Shown: piece after piece, positions 1-7,946 of the stretch
Layout of the letters: each line of letters starts with the position of its first letter
Position numbering within the stretch: position 1 is the first letter of the stretch
Origin: CAVVAY01 sp963746465
GTDB taxonomy: Bacteria; Actinomycetota; Actinomycetes; JACCUZ01
DNA: 64,000 nucleotides
Direction: 5' to 3'
NCBI GenBank assembly: GCA_963746465.1
Contig: CAVVAY010000005.1
Span: 1,149,856 to 1,213,855, forward strand
The notes under the pieces: model-generated
Told to the model about the DNA's origin: nothing
Database searches by the model: none
What the model saw: the letters and a program-made list of their open reading frames with translations, nothing else
Translations under genes and position numbers: made by a program

Positions 1-634
1 GGTCCTTGCCGACCCGTGCCCGGCCGGCCGAGACGTGACCGAGCAGCTCGCCGGCGTGCTCGGGTGCGAAGAAGATGGCCAGCCAGCCGTCGGCGATCTC
101 GCCGGTGAGCTCGAGGTTCTTCGGGCCGATCGACGCGAGGTAGACCGGGATGTCGTCCCGCGCCGGGTGCACGGTCAGCCGCAGTGCCTTGCCGGGGCCG
201 TCGGGCAGGGGCAGCGTCCAGAACGTCCCCTCGTGGCGCACCGTCTCGCGGGCCAGCGCCATCCGGACGATCTCGACGTACTCCCGGGTCCGGGCCAGCG
301 GCTTGTCGAACCGCACGCCGTGCCATCCCTCCGACACCTGCGGGCCCGAGACGCCGAGACCGAGCCGGAACCGCCCGCCCGACAGGCTGTCCAGCGTCGC
401 CGCGGTCATCGCGGTCATCGCCGGGCTACGGGCCGGGATCTGGAAGACGGCCGAGCCGATGTCGATCCGCTCGGTCTGGGCGCCGACCCAGGACAGCACC
501 GTGGCGGCGTCCGAGCCGTAGGCCTCGGCCGCCCAGGCCGAGCTGTAGCCCAGCCGGTCGGCCTCCTGGGCCAGCACGAGGTTGTCCTTGTCGTTGCCGG
601 CACCCCAGTAGCCGAGGTTCACACCCAGTCGCAT
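1..634 (-). CDS. LLM-class F420-dependent oxidoreductase (C-terminus cut by window edge)
   Basis: Reads leftwards from an ATG at 634 and is still open at base 1, so about 211 N-terminal residues are visible. It begins MRLGVNLGYWG and contains the luciferase-like TIM-barrel signature around residues 85-110 (SLSGGRFRLGLGVSGPQ, then EGWHG), typical of F420-dependent oxidoreductases of actinobacteria. Such enzymes use reduced cofactor F420 for hydride transfer; the substrate cannot be told from sequence. It is divergent from the aldo/keto reductase. A TAGGGT -10 box 8 nt before the ATG suggests a leaderless mRNA. Confidence 0.85.
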   Translation of the reverse strand, partial: MRLGVNLGYWGAGNDKDNLVLAQEADRLGYSSAWAAEAYGSDAATVLSWVGAQTERIDIGSAVFQIPARSPAMTAMTAATLDSLSGGRFRLGLGVSGPQVSEGWHGVRFDKPLARTREYVEIVRMALARETVRHEGTFWTLPLPDGPGKALRLTVHPARDDIPVYLASIGPKNLELTGEIADGWLAIFFAPEHAGELLGHVSAGRARVGKD

Positions 635-642
635 GAGTGGCG

Positions 643-716
643 ACCCTAGCGAGGGAGTGTGCACCGCACCCGACCGGCGTGGGTCGGCGCGGACCCGGGT
701 GGGACGTCGGTAGGTT
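643..716. promoter_or_regulatory. Divergent leaderless promoters for the F420 oxidoreductase and the aldo/keto reductase
   Basis: TAGGGT on the minus strand (643-648) lies 8 nt before the ATG at 634. TAGGTT on the plus strand (711-716) lies 7 nt before the ATG at 724. No convincing -35 boxes are seen. The spacing leaves no room for a Shine-Dalgarno sequence. Confidence 0.55.
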
Positions 717-723
717 GCCGCCC

Positions 724-1692
724 ATGGAGCAGCGCAGGCTCGGGCGGTCGGGGCTGAAGGTGAGCCGCCTCGCACTCGGCACGATGACCTGGGGCCGCGA
801 CACCGACGAGCACGAGGCGGCCGACCAGCTGAAGGCCTTCCTGGAGGCCGGCGGCACCCTGCTGGACACGGCAGCGGGCTACGGCGACGGCGAGTCCGAG
901 CGGGTGATCGGCGGCCTGCTCGGTTCGGTGGTCGACCGCGAGGAGGTCGTGCTCGCGACCAAGGCCGGCATCTCCCGGCGTACCGGCGAGCGGGTCGTCG
1001 ACACCTCGCGCAAGGCCCTGCTCGACGCGCTCGACGGGTCGCTGCAGCGGTTGGGCACCGACCACGTCGACCTGTGGCAGGTGCATGCGTGGAGCGAGGA
1101 CACCGAGCTGGAGGAGACGCTGTCGGCCGTCGACCACGCGGTCGCGACCGGTCGCGCGCGGTACGCCGGCATCTCGAACTACACCGGCTGGCAGACCGGT
1201 CGGGCGGTGACCCTGCAGCGGGTCGTGCCCGGCCGGGCGCCGCTGGTCTCGACCCAGATGGAGTACTCGCTGCTGCAGCGTGGCATCGAGCGCGAGGTGC
1301 TGCCGGCTGCGGCGGCCCTCGGCCTCGGGGTGCTGCCGTGGTCGCCGCTGGGCGCCGGCGTGCTGACCGGCAAGTACCGCTCGGGGACACCGTCGGACTC
1401 CCGAGCCGCGTCGCCGCACTTCGCCCGGTTCATCGAGCGGTTCCTCGACGAGCGCAGCCGGGGGATCGTGGACGCGGTCTGCACGGCGGCGGACGGTCTG
1501 GACGCCAGCCCGCTGGAGGTGGCCCTGGCCTGGGTGCGGGACGCGCCGGGGGTGACCGCACCCATCCTGGGCGCGCGGACAGCGGCCCAGCTACGCGGCT
1601 CGCTCACCTCCGAGCGGCTGACCCTGCCGACCGAGATCCGCGAGGCGCTGGACGAGGTCTCCGCGCCACCGACTGGCTATCCGGACCGCTGA
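724..1692 (+). CDS. Aldo/keto reductase family oxidoreductase
   Basis: 322 residues, a full-length NADPH-dependent (alpha/beta)8 barrel. The catalytic tetrad is visible: Asp48 and Tyr53 (LLDTAAGYGDGESE), Lys80 (LATKAG) and His121 (LWQVHAW). The ISNYTGWQ and SPLGAGVLTGKY stretches are typical of the YajO/YghZ-like branch. The ATG at 724 is preferred over an upstream ATG at 637 because a TAGGTT -10 box sits 7 nt before it and homology begins there (MEQRRLGRSGLKVSRL). It heads a small group with DUF5703 and an M20 peptidase. The physiological carbonyl substrate is unknown. Confidence 0.92.
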   Translation: MEQRRLGRSGLKVSRLALGTMTWGRDTDEHEAADQLKAFLEAGGTLLDTAAGYGDGESERVIGGLLGSVVDREEVVLATKAGISRRTGERVVDTSRKALLDALDGSLQRLGTDHVDLWQVHAWSEDTELEETLSAVDHAVATGRARYAGISNYTGWQTGRAVTLQRVVPGRAPLVSTQMEYSLLQRGIEREVLPAAAALGLGVLPWSPLGAGVLTGKYRSGTPSDSRAASPHFARFIERFLDERSRGIVDAVCTAADGLDASPLEVALAWVRDAPGVTAPILGARTAAQLRGSLTSERLTLPTEIREALDEVSAPPTGYPDR

Positions 1693-1726
1693 CCCTGGAC
1701 GCCCTCGGTGGGTCACAATGGGCCCG

Positions 1727-1912
1727 ATGGCGGAGTGGGAGTACCAGCACCTCTACCTGCCGCGCGGGACGACCCGGGGCGCCGCGCGGCGGTTGCTCAC
1801 GGACCACGCCGAGTACGGGCACTGGGAGCTGGCGCGGCTGCGGCTGTTCGCCGACGGCAGCAGGAAGGTCGTGCTGCGCCGCAAGGTGATCCGGGTCGTG
1901 CGCACGGCCTAG
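1727..1912 (+). CDS. DUF5703 family small protein
   Basis: 61 residues beginning MAEWEYQHLYLPRGT with a basic C-terminus. It matches the actinobacterial DUF5703 family, whose hallmark is the TDHAEYGHWELARLRL stretch around residues 25-40 followed by a DGSRKV turn. Function is unknown. An upstream ATG at 1718 is rejected because it overlaps a CACAAT -10-like box (1714-1719) that lies 7 nt before 1727. DUF5703, aldo/keto reductase and M20 peptidase genes often sit together in actinobacteria. No membrane segment or cysteine is present. Confidence 0.85.
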   Translation: MAEWEYQHLYLPRGTTRGAARRLLTDHAEYGHWELARLRLFADGSRKVVLRRKVIRVVRTA

Positions 1913-1940
1913 TCACCGCCCGCCCGGAGATGTCGCGGGC

Positions 1941-3260
1941 TCAGCTGCTGGCGACGAACCGGTCGAGAACCCGGACGCCGAAGCGCAGCGAGTCCAGCGG
2001 CACCCGCTCGTCGACGCCGTGGAACATGCCGGAGAAGTCGAGATCGGCCGGGAGCCGAAGTGGTGCGAAGCCGAACCCGCGGATGCCGAGCAGGCTGAAC
2101 GACTTGTTGTCGGTGCCGCCGGACAGGCAGTAGGGCACCGCCCGGGAGCCGGGGTCCTCGGCCTGCAGCGCGGCGACCATCGCCTGGACCAACGGGCCGT
2201 CGAAGGTCGTCTCGTAGGCGATGTCCTGGATGACGGTCTCGCGGCGCACGTCCGGGCCGATCAGCTCGTCGATGGTGGCCAGCAGCTCGTCCTCGAAGCC
2301 GGGCAGGAACCGGCAGTCGATGAACGCCTCGGCCGACTGCGGGATGACGTTGTGCTTGTAGCCGGCCCTGAGGTACGTCGGGTTCGCGGTGTTGCGCAAG
2401 GTCGCCCCGACGATCTTCGCGAGGCTGCCGAGCTTGGCCAGAGCCGGTTCGGGATCCTTGAGGTCCACCTCGATGCCGAGCGCGTCGCCCATCTGTTCGA
2501 GGAACTGCTGCACGGTCGGCGTCATCCGCATCGGCCAGTCGTGCCGGCCCACCCGTGCGACAGCCTCGGCCAGCGCGGTGACCGCATTGTCGTCGTTGAC
2601 CATCGAGCCGTGACCGGCGCGTCCCTCGGCCACCAGCTTGAGCCAGTGGATGCCCTTCTGCGCGGTCTCGATCAGGTAGACCCGCTGGTCGCCGGCGGTG
2701 AACGAGAAGCCGCCGACCTCGCTGATCGCCTCGCTGACGCCCTCGAACTGGTCGGCGTGGTGGTCGACCATCCAGTGCGCGCCGAGCTTGCCGCCGGCCT
2801 CCTCGTCGGCCAGGAAGCAGAGCACCAGGTCCCGCGGCGGCCTACGGCCCTCGCGGCGCATCTGCCGCACCAGTGCGAGCACCATCGCGTCCATGTCCTT
2901 CATGTCGACGGCGCCGCGTCCCCAGACGCAGTCATCGACGACCTCGGCGGCGAAGGGGTCGTGCGTCCAGTCCCGGGCCTCCGCCGGTACGACGTCCAGG
3001 TGGCCGTGCACCAGCAGCCCCGGGCGGCTGGAGTCCTCGCCCTCGAACCGCACCACCAGGCTGGTCCGGCGGTCCGCCGACTCGAACACCTCGGGCTCGA
3101 GGCCGACCTCCGCCAGCTGGCCGGCGACGTACTCCGCGACCGCGCGCTCCCCCGGCCCGCTGCCGTCCCCGTAGTTGGACGAGTCGATCCTGATCAGCTC
3201 GCGGCAGATCTCGACGACCTCGTCCTGCGCGCTCGGGACGTCGGTGCGGGGCTCGGACAC
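1941..3260 (-). CDS. M20/M25/M40 family metallo-hydrolase
   Basis: 439 residues. Di-zinc aminoacylase/carboxypeptidase fold: first metal motif HGHLD at residues 85-89, bridging Asp119 in GRGAVDMKD, catalytic Glu pair 153-154 in ADEEAGG, and a late GGTDNKSF histidine-free variant of the C-terminal motif. Cytoplasmic, with no signal peptide. The GTG at 3260 is chosen because a GGAGGAGG Shine-Dalgarno stands just upstream. The open frame continues 62 codons further, but that stretch is low-complexity. It converges with DUF5703. Probably a dipeptidase or deacylase; the exact substrate is not deducible. Confidence 0.9.
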   Translation of the reverse strand: MSEPRTDVPSAQDEVVEICRELIRIDSSNYGDGSGPGERAVAEYVAGQLAEVGLEPEVFESADRRTSLVVRFEGEDSSRPGLLVHGHLDVVPAEARDWTHDPFAAEVVDDCVWGRGAVDMKDMDAMVLALVRQMRREGRRPPRDLVLCFLADEEAGGKLGAHWMVDHHADQFEGVSEAISEVGGFSFTAGDQRVYLIETAQKGIHWLKLVAEGRAGHGSMVNDDNAVTALAEAVARVGRHDWPMRMTPTVQQFLEQMGDALGIEVDLKDPEPALAKLGSLAKIVGATLRNTANPTYLRAGYKHNVIPQSAEAFIDCRFLPGFEDELLATIDELIGPDVRRETVIQDIAYETTFDGPLVQAMVAALQAEDPGSRAVPYCLSGGTDNKSFSLLGIRGFGFAPLRLPADLDFSGMFHGVDERVPLDSLRFGVRVLDRFVASS

Positions 3261-3388
3261 GGGGCCTCCTCCAGCGTGAGGGTGCTGCAGACGACGAGGG
3301 AAGATGATTCGTCCGCGGGGCCATCCTGCCCCACCGCGTGGCACCGCAGACCGACCTGCGGCTGGCATCCGGCCGGTCCGGACTTTGC

Positions 3389-3394
3389 TAAGGT
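3389..3394 (+). promoter_or_regulatory. Candidate -10 box for tRNA-Leu
   Basis: TAAGGT lies about 55 nt before the mature tRNA start. No clear -35 hexamer is seen, so this is tentative. Confidence 0.3.
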
Positions 3395-3449
3395 TGCGGG
3401 CGCACTCGGGAGCGGTCCGCCAGACCGATCCGATCGTGCACAACACCTC

Positions 3450-3535
3450 GTCCGGGTGGCGGAATTGGCAGACGCGCTAGCTTGAGGTGCTAGTGCCCTT
3501 TACCGGGCATGGGGGTTCAAGTCCCCCCTCGGACA
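3450..3535 (+). tRNA. tRNA-Leu (anticodon GAG)
   Basis: A class II tRNA with a full cloverleaf. The acceptor arm GTCCGGG pairs with CTCGGAC (3528-3534) with one G-U. The anticodon stem CTAGC/GCTAG encloses TTGAGGT, giving anticodon GAG for CUC/CUU. A long variable arm follows (3491-3510). The T arm is GGGGG-TTCAAGT-CCCCC, and the discriminator is A3535. The CCA end is not encoded. Confidence 0.96.
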
Positions 3536-3609
3536 CCGACCGGTCGCCCCCGGCCGCACAGCATGGGGTCGCCCTCACCAGCATCACGTTCGCGGCCCTT
3601 CGGGCGGCG

Positions 3610-4191
3610 TCAGTCGTGGGACTTCGCGCGGACGTGGATCTGTTCCCCCGGCCGGCCGAAGATGCTCAGGACCTCGGCCGAGCCCTCACCCGTGCTGCCG
3701 AACCAGTGCGGCAGCGTCGTGTCGAACTCGGCCACCTCGCCCACGCCGAGGACGAGGTCCTGATCGCCGAGGATCAGCCGCATCCGGCCGGACAGGACGT
3801 AGAGCCACTCGTAGCCGTCGTGAACCCGCGGCTCGGGGGTGGACTGGGTCGCGGGGATGACGATCTTCCAGGCCTGGACGCCGCCGGGCTGACGGGTCAG
3901 CGGCAGCACGGTACGACCGTGCACCCGGCGCGGCTTGAGCCGGATCCGAGGGTCACCGACCTCGGGGGCTCCGACCAGGTCGTCCAGCGGGACCCGGTGC
4001 GCCTGCGCGAGCGGAAGCAGCAGCTCCAGGCTCGGGCGGCGCTGCCCCGTCTCGAGGCGGGACAGGGTGCTCTTCGAGATGCCGGTCACCTCCGACAGCG
4101 CAGTCAGCGTGACGCCCCTCTGGGTGCGTAGGCGCTTGAGTCGCGGGCCCACCTCGTCGAGCACCGCGGCCATCGCCGCCGATTCGTCCAC
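3610..4191 (-). CDS. XRE-family transcriptional regulator with C-terminal cupin domain
   Basis: 193 residues. Residues about 16-70 form an XRE helix-turn-helix (GVTLTALSEVTGISKSTLSR then LETGQRRPS). Residues about 110-185 form a cupin_2 barrel (HDGYEWLYVLSGRMRLILG, GEVAEFDTTLPHWFG) that probably senses a small ligand. It is divergent from the thioredoxin-reductase-like gene across 77 bp that carry two dyads, so it likely controls that gene and itself. A Met at residue 7 is an alternative start. The inducer is unknown; the flavoprotein neighbour suggests a redox or xenobiotic signal. Confidence 0.9.
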   Translation of the reverse strand: MDESAAMAAVLDEVGPRLKRLRTQRGVTLTALSEVTGISKSTLSRLETGQRRPSLELLLPLAQAHRVPLDDLVGAPEVGDPRIRLKPRRVHGRTVLPLTRQPGGVQAWKIVIPATQSTPEPRVHDGYEWLYVLSGRMRLILGDQDLVLGVGEVAEFDTTLPHWFGSTGEGSAEVLSIFGRPGEQIHVRAKSHD

Positions 4192-4210
4192 CGGCCCATT
4201 CGACCGCCCT

Positions 4211-4236
4211 TTCCCGGAAACGGCAACATTCGTTGC
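4211..4236. promoter_or_regulatory. Candidate XRE-cupin operator (two dyads in the divergent promoter)
   Basis: TTCCCGGAA (4211-4219) and GCAAC-ATTC-GTTGC (4223-4236) are adjacent inverted repeats between the regulator and the flavoprotein. The second overlaps TTGCCG on the minus strand, a possible -35 of the regulator. Binding is inferred, not shown. Confidence 0.45.
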
Positions 4237-4268
4237 TGATCGGTTGCACCAGGCGCAGATTCAAGGGC

Positions 4269-5204
4269 ATGAGCAGATCTGACGTGGTGGTGATCGGCGG
4301 CGGAGCGGCCGGTCTGTCGGCGGCGCTGGTCCTGGCCCGGGCCCGGCGCAGTGTCGTGGTGGTGGATTCCGGCGCGCCGCGCAACGCCCCGGCGGCGCAC
4401 ATGCAGGGGTTCCTCTCGCGCGACGGCCTCCCGCCGCAGGAGCTGCTGGCGATCGGCCGGCAAGAGGTGCGTGGCTACGGCGGCGAGTTCATCGACGGCA
4501 CCGTCGAGGCAGTCGCCCGGCGCGCCCGCTCGACCTTCGAGGTCCGGCTCGGCGACGGAACGGTCCTGACGGCCCGACGGGTGCTCGTTGCCACCGGGCT
4601 CCGCGACGTCCTGCCCGACATCCCCGGGGTGCGCGAGCGCTGGGGACGCGACCTGCTGCACTGCCCCTACTGCCACGGCTACGAAGTGCGCGACCAGCCT
4701 CTCGGTGTGCTCGGCGGGAACGCTGAGGCCGTCCTGCATGCACAGCTGATCAGCCAGTGGTCGCCCGACGTCGCCTTCTTCGCGCACACCGGCACCGTCA
4801 CCTCCGTCCAACGCGAGCAGCTGGCCGCGCGGGACATCCACGTCGTGGACGGGATCGTGCAGCGTCTCGTCGTCGAGGACGACCGTCTCGTCGGCGTCGA
4901 GCTGGAGGACGGTCAGCTGATCAGTCGAGCGGCTGTGTTCGTCCGACCCACCCTCGTTCCCAACAGCGACCTGCTCGTCAGCATGGGTTGCGACCTGGAC
5001 GACGACGGATGGGTGGTCGCCGATCCCACCGGCCGCAGCACCGTGCCGGGGGTGTGGGTCGCCGGCAATGCGGCCAACGCCCGCGCCCAGGTCATCACCG
5101 CCGCCGGCGAAGGCTCGTCGGCCGCGATCGCGATCAATGCCGACCTGCTCGGCGAGGACCTCGAGCGCGCTGTTCACACCTTCCGCGGCCGCGCCCTTGC
5201 GTGA
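4269..5204 (+). CDS. NAD(P)/FAD-dependent oxidoreductase, thioredoxin reductase-like
   Basis: 311 residues. The N-terminal FAD dinucleotide fold is GGGAAGL (10-16). A redox-active pair Cys132/Cys135 occurs in HCPYCHGYE, replacing the CAxC of classical TrxB. The second nucleotide fold is weak (GVLGGNAEAVLHA, not GxGxxG/A), and the C-terminal FAD motif is GVWVAGNAANARAQV. This branch is common beside XRE or MarR regulators in actinobacteria, and its partner is often not thioredoxin. The ATG at 4269 is preferred to an in-frame ATG at 4233, which falls among the operator dyads. It is followed by a small membrane protein. Confidence 0.88.
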   Translation: MSRSDVVVIGGGAAGLSAALVLARARRSVVVVDSGAPRNAPAAHMQGFLSRDGLPPQELLAIGRQEVRGYGGEFIDGTVEAVARRARSTFEVRLGDGTVLTARRVLVATGLRDVLPDIPGVRERWGRDLLHCPYCHGYEVRDQPLGVLGGNAEAVLHAQLISQWSPDVAFFAHTGTVTSVQREQLAARDIHVVDGIVQRLVVEDDRLVGVELEDGQLISRAAVFVRPTLVPNSDLLVSMGCDLDDDGWVVADPTGRSTVPGVWVAGNAANARAQVITAAGEGSSAAIAINADLLGEDLERAVHTFRGRALA

Positions 5205-5248
5205 CCGTTCGACCCGATACCGATCCCGACCTCCAAGGAGAACTGCGC

Positions 5249-5494
5249 ATGTCCCCCGAGCACACGACACCGAAGTCACAAGTCCCCCCGCCCTCCAAGC
5301 ACCAGCTGGCGCTGATGATCTGGCTGGCCGTGGTCCCGACCCTCACAGTCCTGAACCTGGTGCTGGGCGGCTCACTCAGGAGCCTGCCGACGATCCCCAG
5401 GACCTTCATATTGGCGACCATCGCGGTACCGATCGTCATCTACGGGCTGATGCCGCATCTGCACCGACTGCGCGTGCGGCTCATCGCCGGCTGA
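5249..5494 (+). CDS. Small two-helix membrane protein, unknown function
   Basis: 81 residues, with an AAGGAG Shine-Dalgarno at 5235-5240. A hydrophilic Pro-rich N-terminus of about 25 residues is followed by two transmembrane segments (ALMIWLAVVPTLTVLNLVLG and TFILATIAVPIVIYGLMPHL) and a short basic tail, RLRVRLIAG. It lies 44 bp after the flavoprotein and is probably co-transcribed with it. No family function is recognised. Confidence 0.75.
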   Translation: MSPEHTTPKSQVPPPSKHQLALMIWLAVVPTLTVLNLVLGGSLRSLPTIPRTFILATIAVPIVIYGLMPHLHRLRVRLIAG

Positions 5495-5548
5495 GCGATC
5501 TTCGTCGGAAACCCCCAAAGAAGCAGGCAAACCTGTCAGAATCCGCCC

Positions 5549-5589
5549 GGGACCGGCGCTGCTCCGACGGGGGTGGCGGCGCCGGTCCC
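5549..5589. terminator. Strong inverted repeat after the flavoprotein operon
   Basis: GGGACCGGCGC (5549-5559) pairs perfectly with GCGCCGGTCCC (5579-5589) across a 19-nt loop. It lies 55 bp after the membrane protein stop. There is no U-tract, so it is a hairpin-type terminator candidate only. A wider repeat, CCTGTCAG (5532-5539) and CTGACAGG (5627-5634), brackets it. Confidence 0.45.
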
Positions 5590-5643
5590 CCTCCCGGCGG
5601 GCTCACCGTCGACGGGACGGGGAGCGCCTGACAGGCTCACCGC

Positions 5644-6384
5644 GTGGGCCGACTCGACGACGCTGACCTGACCCTCCGGCTGTCCCGGAAGGAGGAGTCC
5701 CAGCAGCTCGCCGAGGAGCAGGAGCGGCTGCTGAGGCTCCGGCTCGCGCTCGGCGGCCAGATCGGCGGCGAGATCGGCCCCCCGCTGTGCGTGGTCTTCG
5801 AGGGTTGGGACGCCTCCGGCAAGGGTGGCGCGATCAAGCGGCTGGTCGACCATCTCGACCCACGCCACGTCCGGGTCTCACAGTTCGCCGCGCCGACGTA
5901 CGACGAGAAGCGCCACCACTTCCTCTGGCGGTTCTGGCCGAAGCTGCCCGGCTGGGGCGGCATGGCCGTCTTCGACCGGTCCTGGTACGGCCGCGTCCTG
6001 GTCGAACGGGTCGAGAAGTTCGCGACCGAGGAGCAGTGGCGCAGGGCGTACGACGAGATCGTCGGGTTCGAGAACACCCTCGTCGCCGAGGGCATGATCC
6101 TGGTGAAGTTCTGGATGCACCTCTCACCGGAGGAGCAGCAGCGCCGCTTCGACCGCCGCAAGGACGACCCGCTCAAGTCCTGGAAGCTCACCGACGAGGA
6201 CTGGCGCAATCGCGAGAAGCACGACCAGTACGTCGAGGCCGTGGAGGAGATGCTGGCTCGCACCGACCACCCGCCCGCGCCGTGGCACGTGATCCCCGGT
6301 GAGGACAAGCGGTACGCCCGGGTCACCGTGGTGCGCACCGTCTGCGAGACCATCGAGCGCGCGACCGGCGCCGCCACCTCATGA
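5644..6384 (+). CDS. ppk2: Polyphosphate kinase 2 family protein
   Basis: 246 residues from a GTG. The Walker A motif GWDASGKGG is at residues 54-62, the lid region contains RHVRVSQFAAPT, and the Walker B-like motif is AVFDRSWYGRVL. Later come SPEEQQRRFDRRKDDPLK and WHVIPGEDKRYAR, all typical of PPK2 enzymes that move phosphate between polyphosphate and nucleotides. The single-domain length fits nucleoside mono- or diphosphate kinases; the class cannot be fixed by eye. Its stop overlaps the convergent sulfatase stop by 6 bp. Confidence 0.93.
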   Translation: MGRLDDADLTLRLSRKEESQQLAEEQERLLRLRLALGGQIGGEIGPPLCVVFEGWDASGKGGAIKRLVDHLDPRHVRVSQFAAPTYDEKRHHFLWRFWPKLPGWGGMAVFDRSWYGRVLVERVEKFATEEQWRRAYDEIVGFENTLVAEGMILVKFWMHLSPEEQQRRFDRRKDDPLKSWKLTDEDWRNREKHDQYVEAVEEMLARTDHPPAPWHVIPGEDKRYARVTVVRTVCETIERATGAATS

Positions 6385-7815
6385 CGTCGCCGTCCCCCAG
6401 GTGAAACCGGGCGGGACCGGCGAGCAACGCTCCCGGGCGGTGCGCCGCATCTGGTCCACGACCCAGGCGTAACGGGCATCGGCGGCGCGGTTCTGCGTCT
6501 CGTAGCGGTCGATGGCGTAGTCGTAGAGCTCCTCGACGCCGCCCGCCCAGTGCACGAACAGGTAGCGCGCAGAACGCAGCCCGCAGTACGCCGGGTGCGG
6601 GACCGAACCGTCCTTCCGCTGCCACTGGCGGCCCTCGAGCAACAGCTCGGTGCGCTCGACCTGGCCGAAGAGGTCCAGCCCGCTCGTCGTCATCCCGGCG
6701 CCGGTGGCGTTCGACAGCGTCGTCGTCACGTCGATGTTGGCCGCGACCCGGTCGTCGACGGCCCCACGAGGCGTGTGACCGTCCCAGCGGACGATGAGCG
6801 GGACGTCGGTGGCCGACCGGTACGGCATGTTCTTGCCGAGGGTGTGGTGGTCGCCGATCATCAGGCCGTTGTCCGACATGAAGACCAGCAAGGTGTTGTG
6901 CAGCCGCCCGGTCTCCCGCAGCGCACGCAGGATGCCGGCCACGGCCTCGTCGACCGCCAGCAGCTGCTCCTGCTGCCGGGTCCGGATGCGGTCGATGGTC
7001 TTCTGCTTGACCCGCGGCCGGACGGACAGGAACGGCGGCTTGTCGCTGACGTCCTCGGTCACGGACGGCGGGTGGTACGACGGCAGCTTGTGCGCCAGCT
7101 GGTAGAGGTGCCGGCGCGCCGGACGGTACGGCGTGTGCGGCGCGAACGGCGTGAACTGGACGAAGAGCGGGTCCTCGGAACCGGTCTCGCGGATGAACTG
7201 TGCGGCCCGCGCACCGAGCACGTCGGTCGAGTAGTCGTCCGACGCCCACCGGTACCGGCTGCCGTCGGTGAGCGAGTAGTCGTAGTAGCTGCCGGTCGAG
7301 TGCGCGAAGGTCAGGAAGGTGTCCCAGCCGGGCGGGAGGTGCCCCGCGGGGAAGCCCGCCTCGTTCTGCGCGTACCCGTTGGCGTACTTGCCGAACAAGC
7401 CGGTCCGGTAGCCGCGGGCGTGCAGGGCGTTGGCCAGCGTTCGGTCCTCGTTCCCGTTGTCGTAGAACGACCGCCAGCCACCGTGCGGCGGGGTGTTGCC
7501 CCAGACACCGGTCTCGTGGGCGAACAGGCCGGTGGACAGCGAGGCCCTGGACGGGCAGCAGGTCGCCGTCGGGGCGATGGTCCGGGAGAACCGGATCCCC
7601 TTGTCGCGCAGCTGACGACGTACCGTCGGCATCCGGCCGAGGGTGTCCGGCCGCTGGTCGTCGGTGAGGATGAGCACGACGTCCGGAGGACGAGTCGTCT
7701 CGACCGGGGGGCGGAGCACCGAGTGCAGCTCCTCATCGGCGCTGACCACCCGGGTGCCGAGGACAGCGGCGGCGCAGAGGATCAGGACCAGGAAGGACCT
7801 GAGCCACCTGTTCAT
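6379..7815 (-). CDS. Exported sulfatase (type I, formylglycine)
   Basis: 478 residues. The N-terminus MNRWLRSFLVLILCAAAVLG is a signal peptide or anchor, so the enzyme acts outside the membrane. Metal-binding Asp52/Asp53 lie in LILTDDQRPDTL. Residues 86-96 (CCPSRASLSTG) match the C-x-P-S-R sulfatase signature, with Cys86 the predicted formylglycine. The downstream GLFGKYANGY and DNGLMIGDHHTLGK stretches are also family-typical. The ATG at 7815 has GGGGGAACG upstream; a 17-codon longer frame lacks support. The sulfated substrate is unknown, and no formylglycine-generating enzyme is in the window. Confidence 0.92.
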   Translation of the reverse strand: MNRWLRSFLVLILCAAAVLGTRVVSADEELHSVLRPPVETTRPPDVVLILTDDQRPDTLGRMPTVRRQLRDKGIRFSRTIAPTATCCPSRASLSTGLFAHETGVWGNTPPHGGWRSFYDNGNEDRTLANALHARGYRTGLFGKYANGYAQNEAGFPAGHLPPGWDTFLTFAHSTGSYYDYSLTDGSRYRWASDDYSTDVLGARAAQFIRETGSEDPLFVQFTPFAPHTPYRPARRHLYQLAHKLPSYHPPSVTEDVSDKPPFLSVRPRVKQKTIDRIRTRQQEQLLAVDEAVAGILRALRETGRLHNTLLVFMSDNGLMIGDHHTLGKNMPYRSATDVPLIVRWDGHTPRGAVDDRVAANIDVTTTLSNATGAGMTTSGLDLFGQVERTELLLEGRQWQRKDGSVPHPAYCGLRSARYLFVHWAGGVEELYDYAIDRYETQNRAADARYAWVVDQMRRTARERCSPVPPGFTWGTATS

Positions 7816-7946
7816 CGTTCCCCCGCCGACATCCCGAGCGACCCGGCTCCGGCCGGAATGCAGCAAGGACGCGGGCGCGGGGTAGCTGGTTCACACTCCG
7901 GTGTCGGGCAGTGCCGAGGCCCTTTAGCCCCGGCCCGGGCAGACGG

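Noticed and set aside
3450..3535. tRNA gene as an integration site
   Set aside because: No integrase, direct repeat of the tRNA 3' end or foreign base composition is seen beside it.
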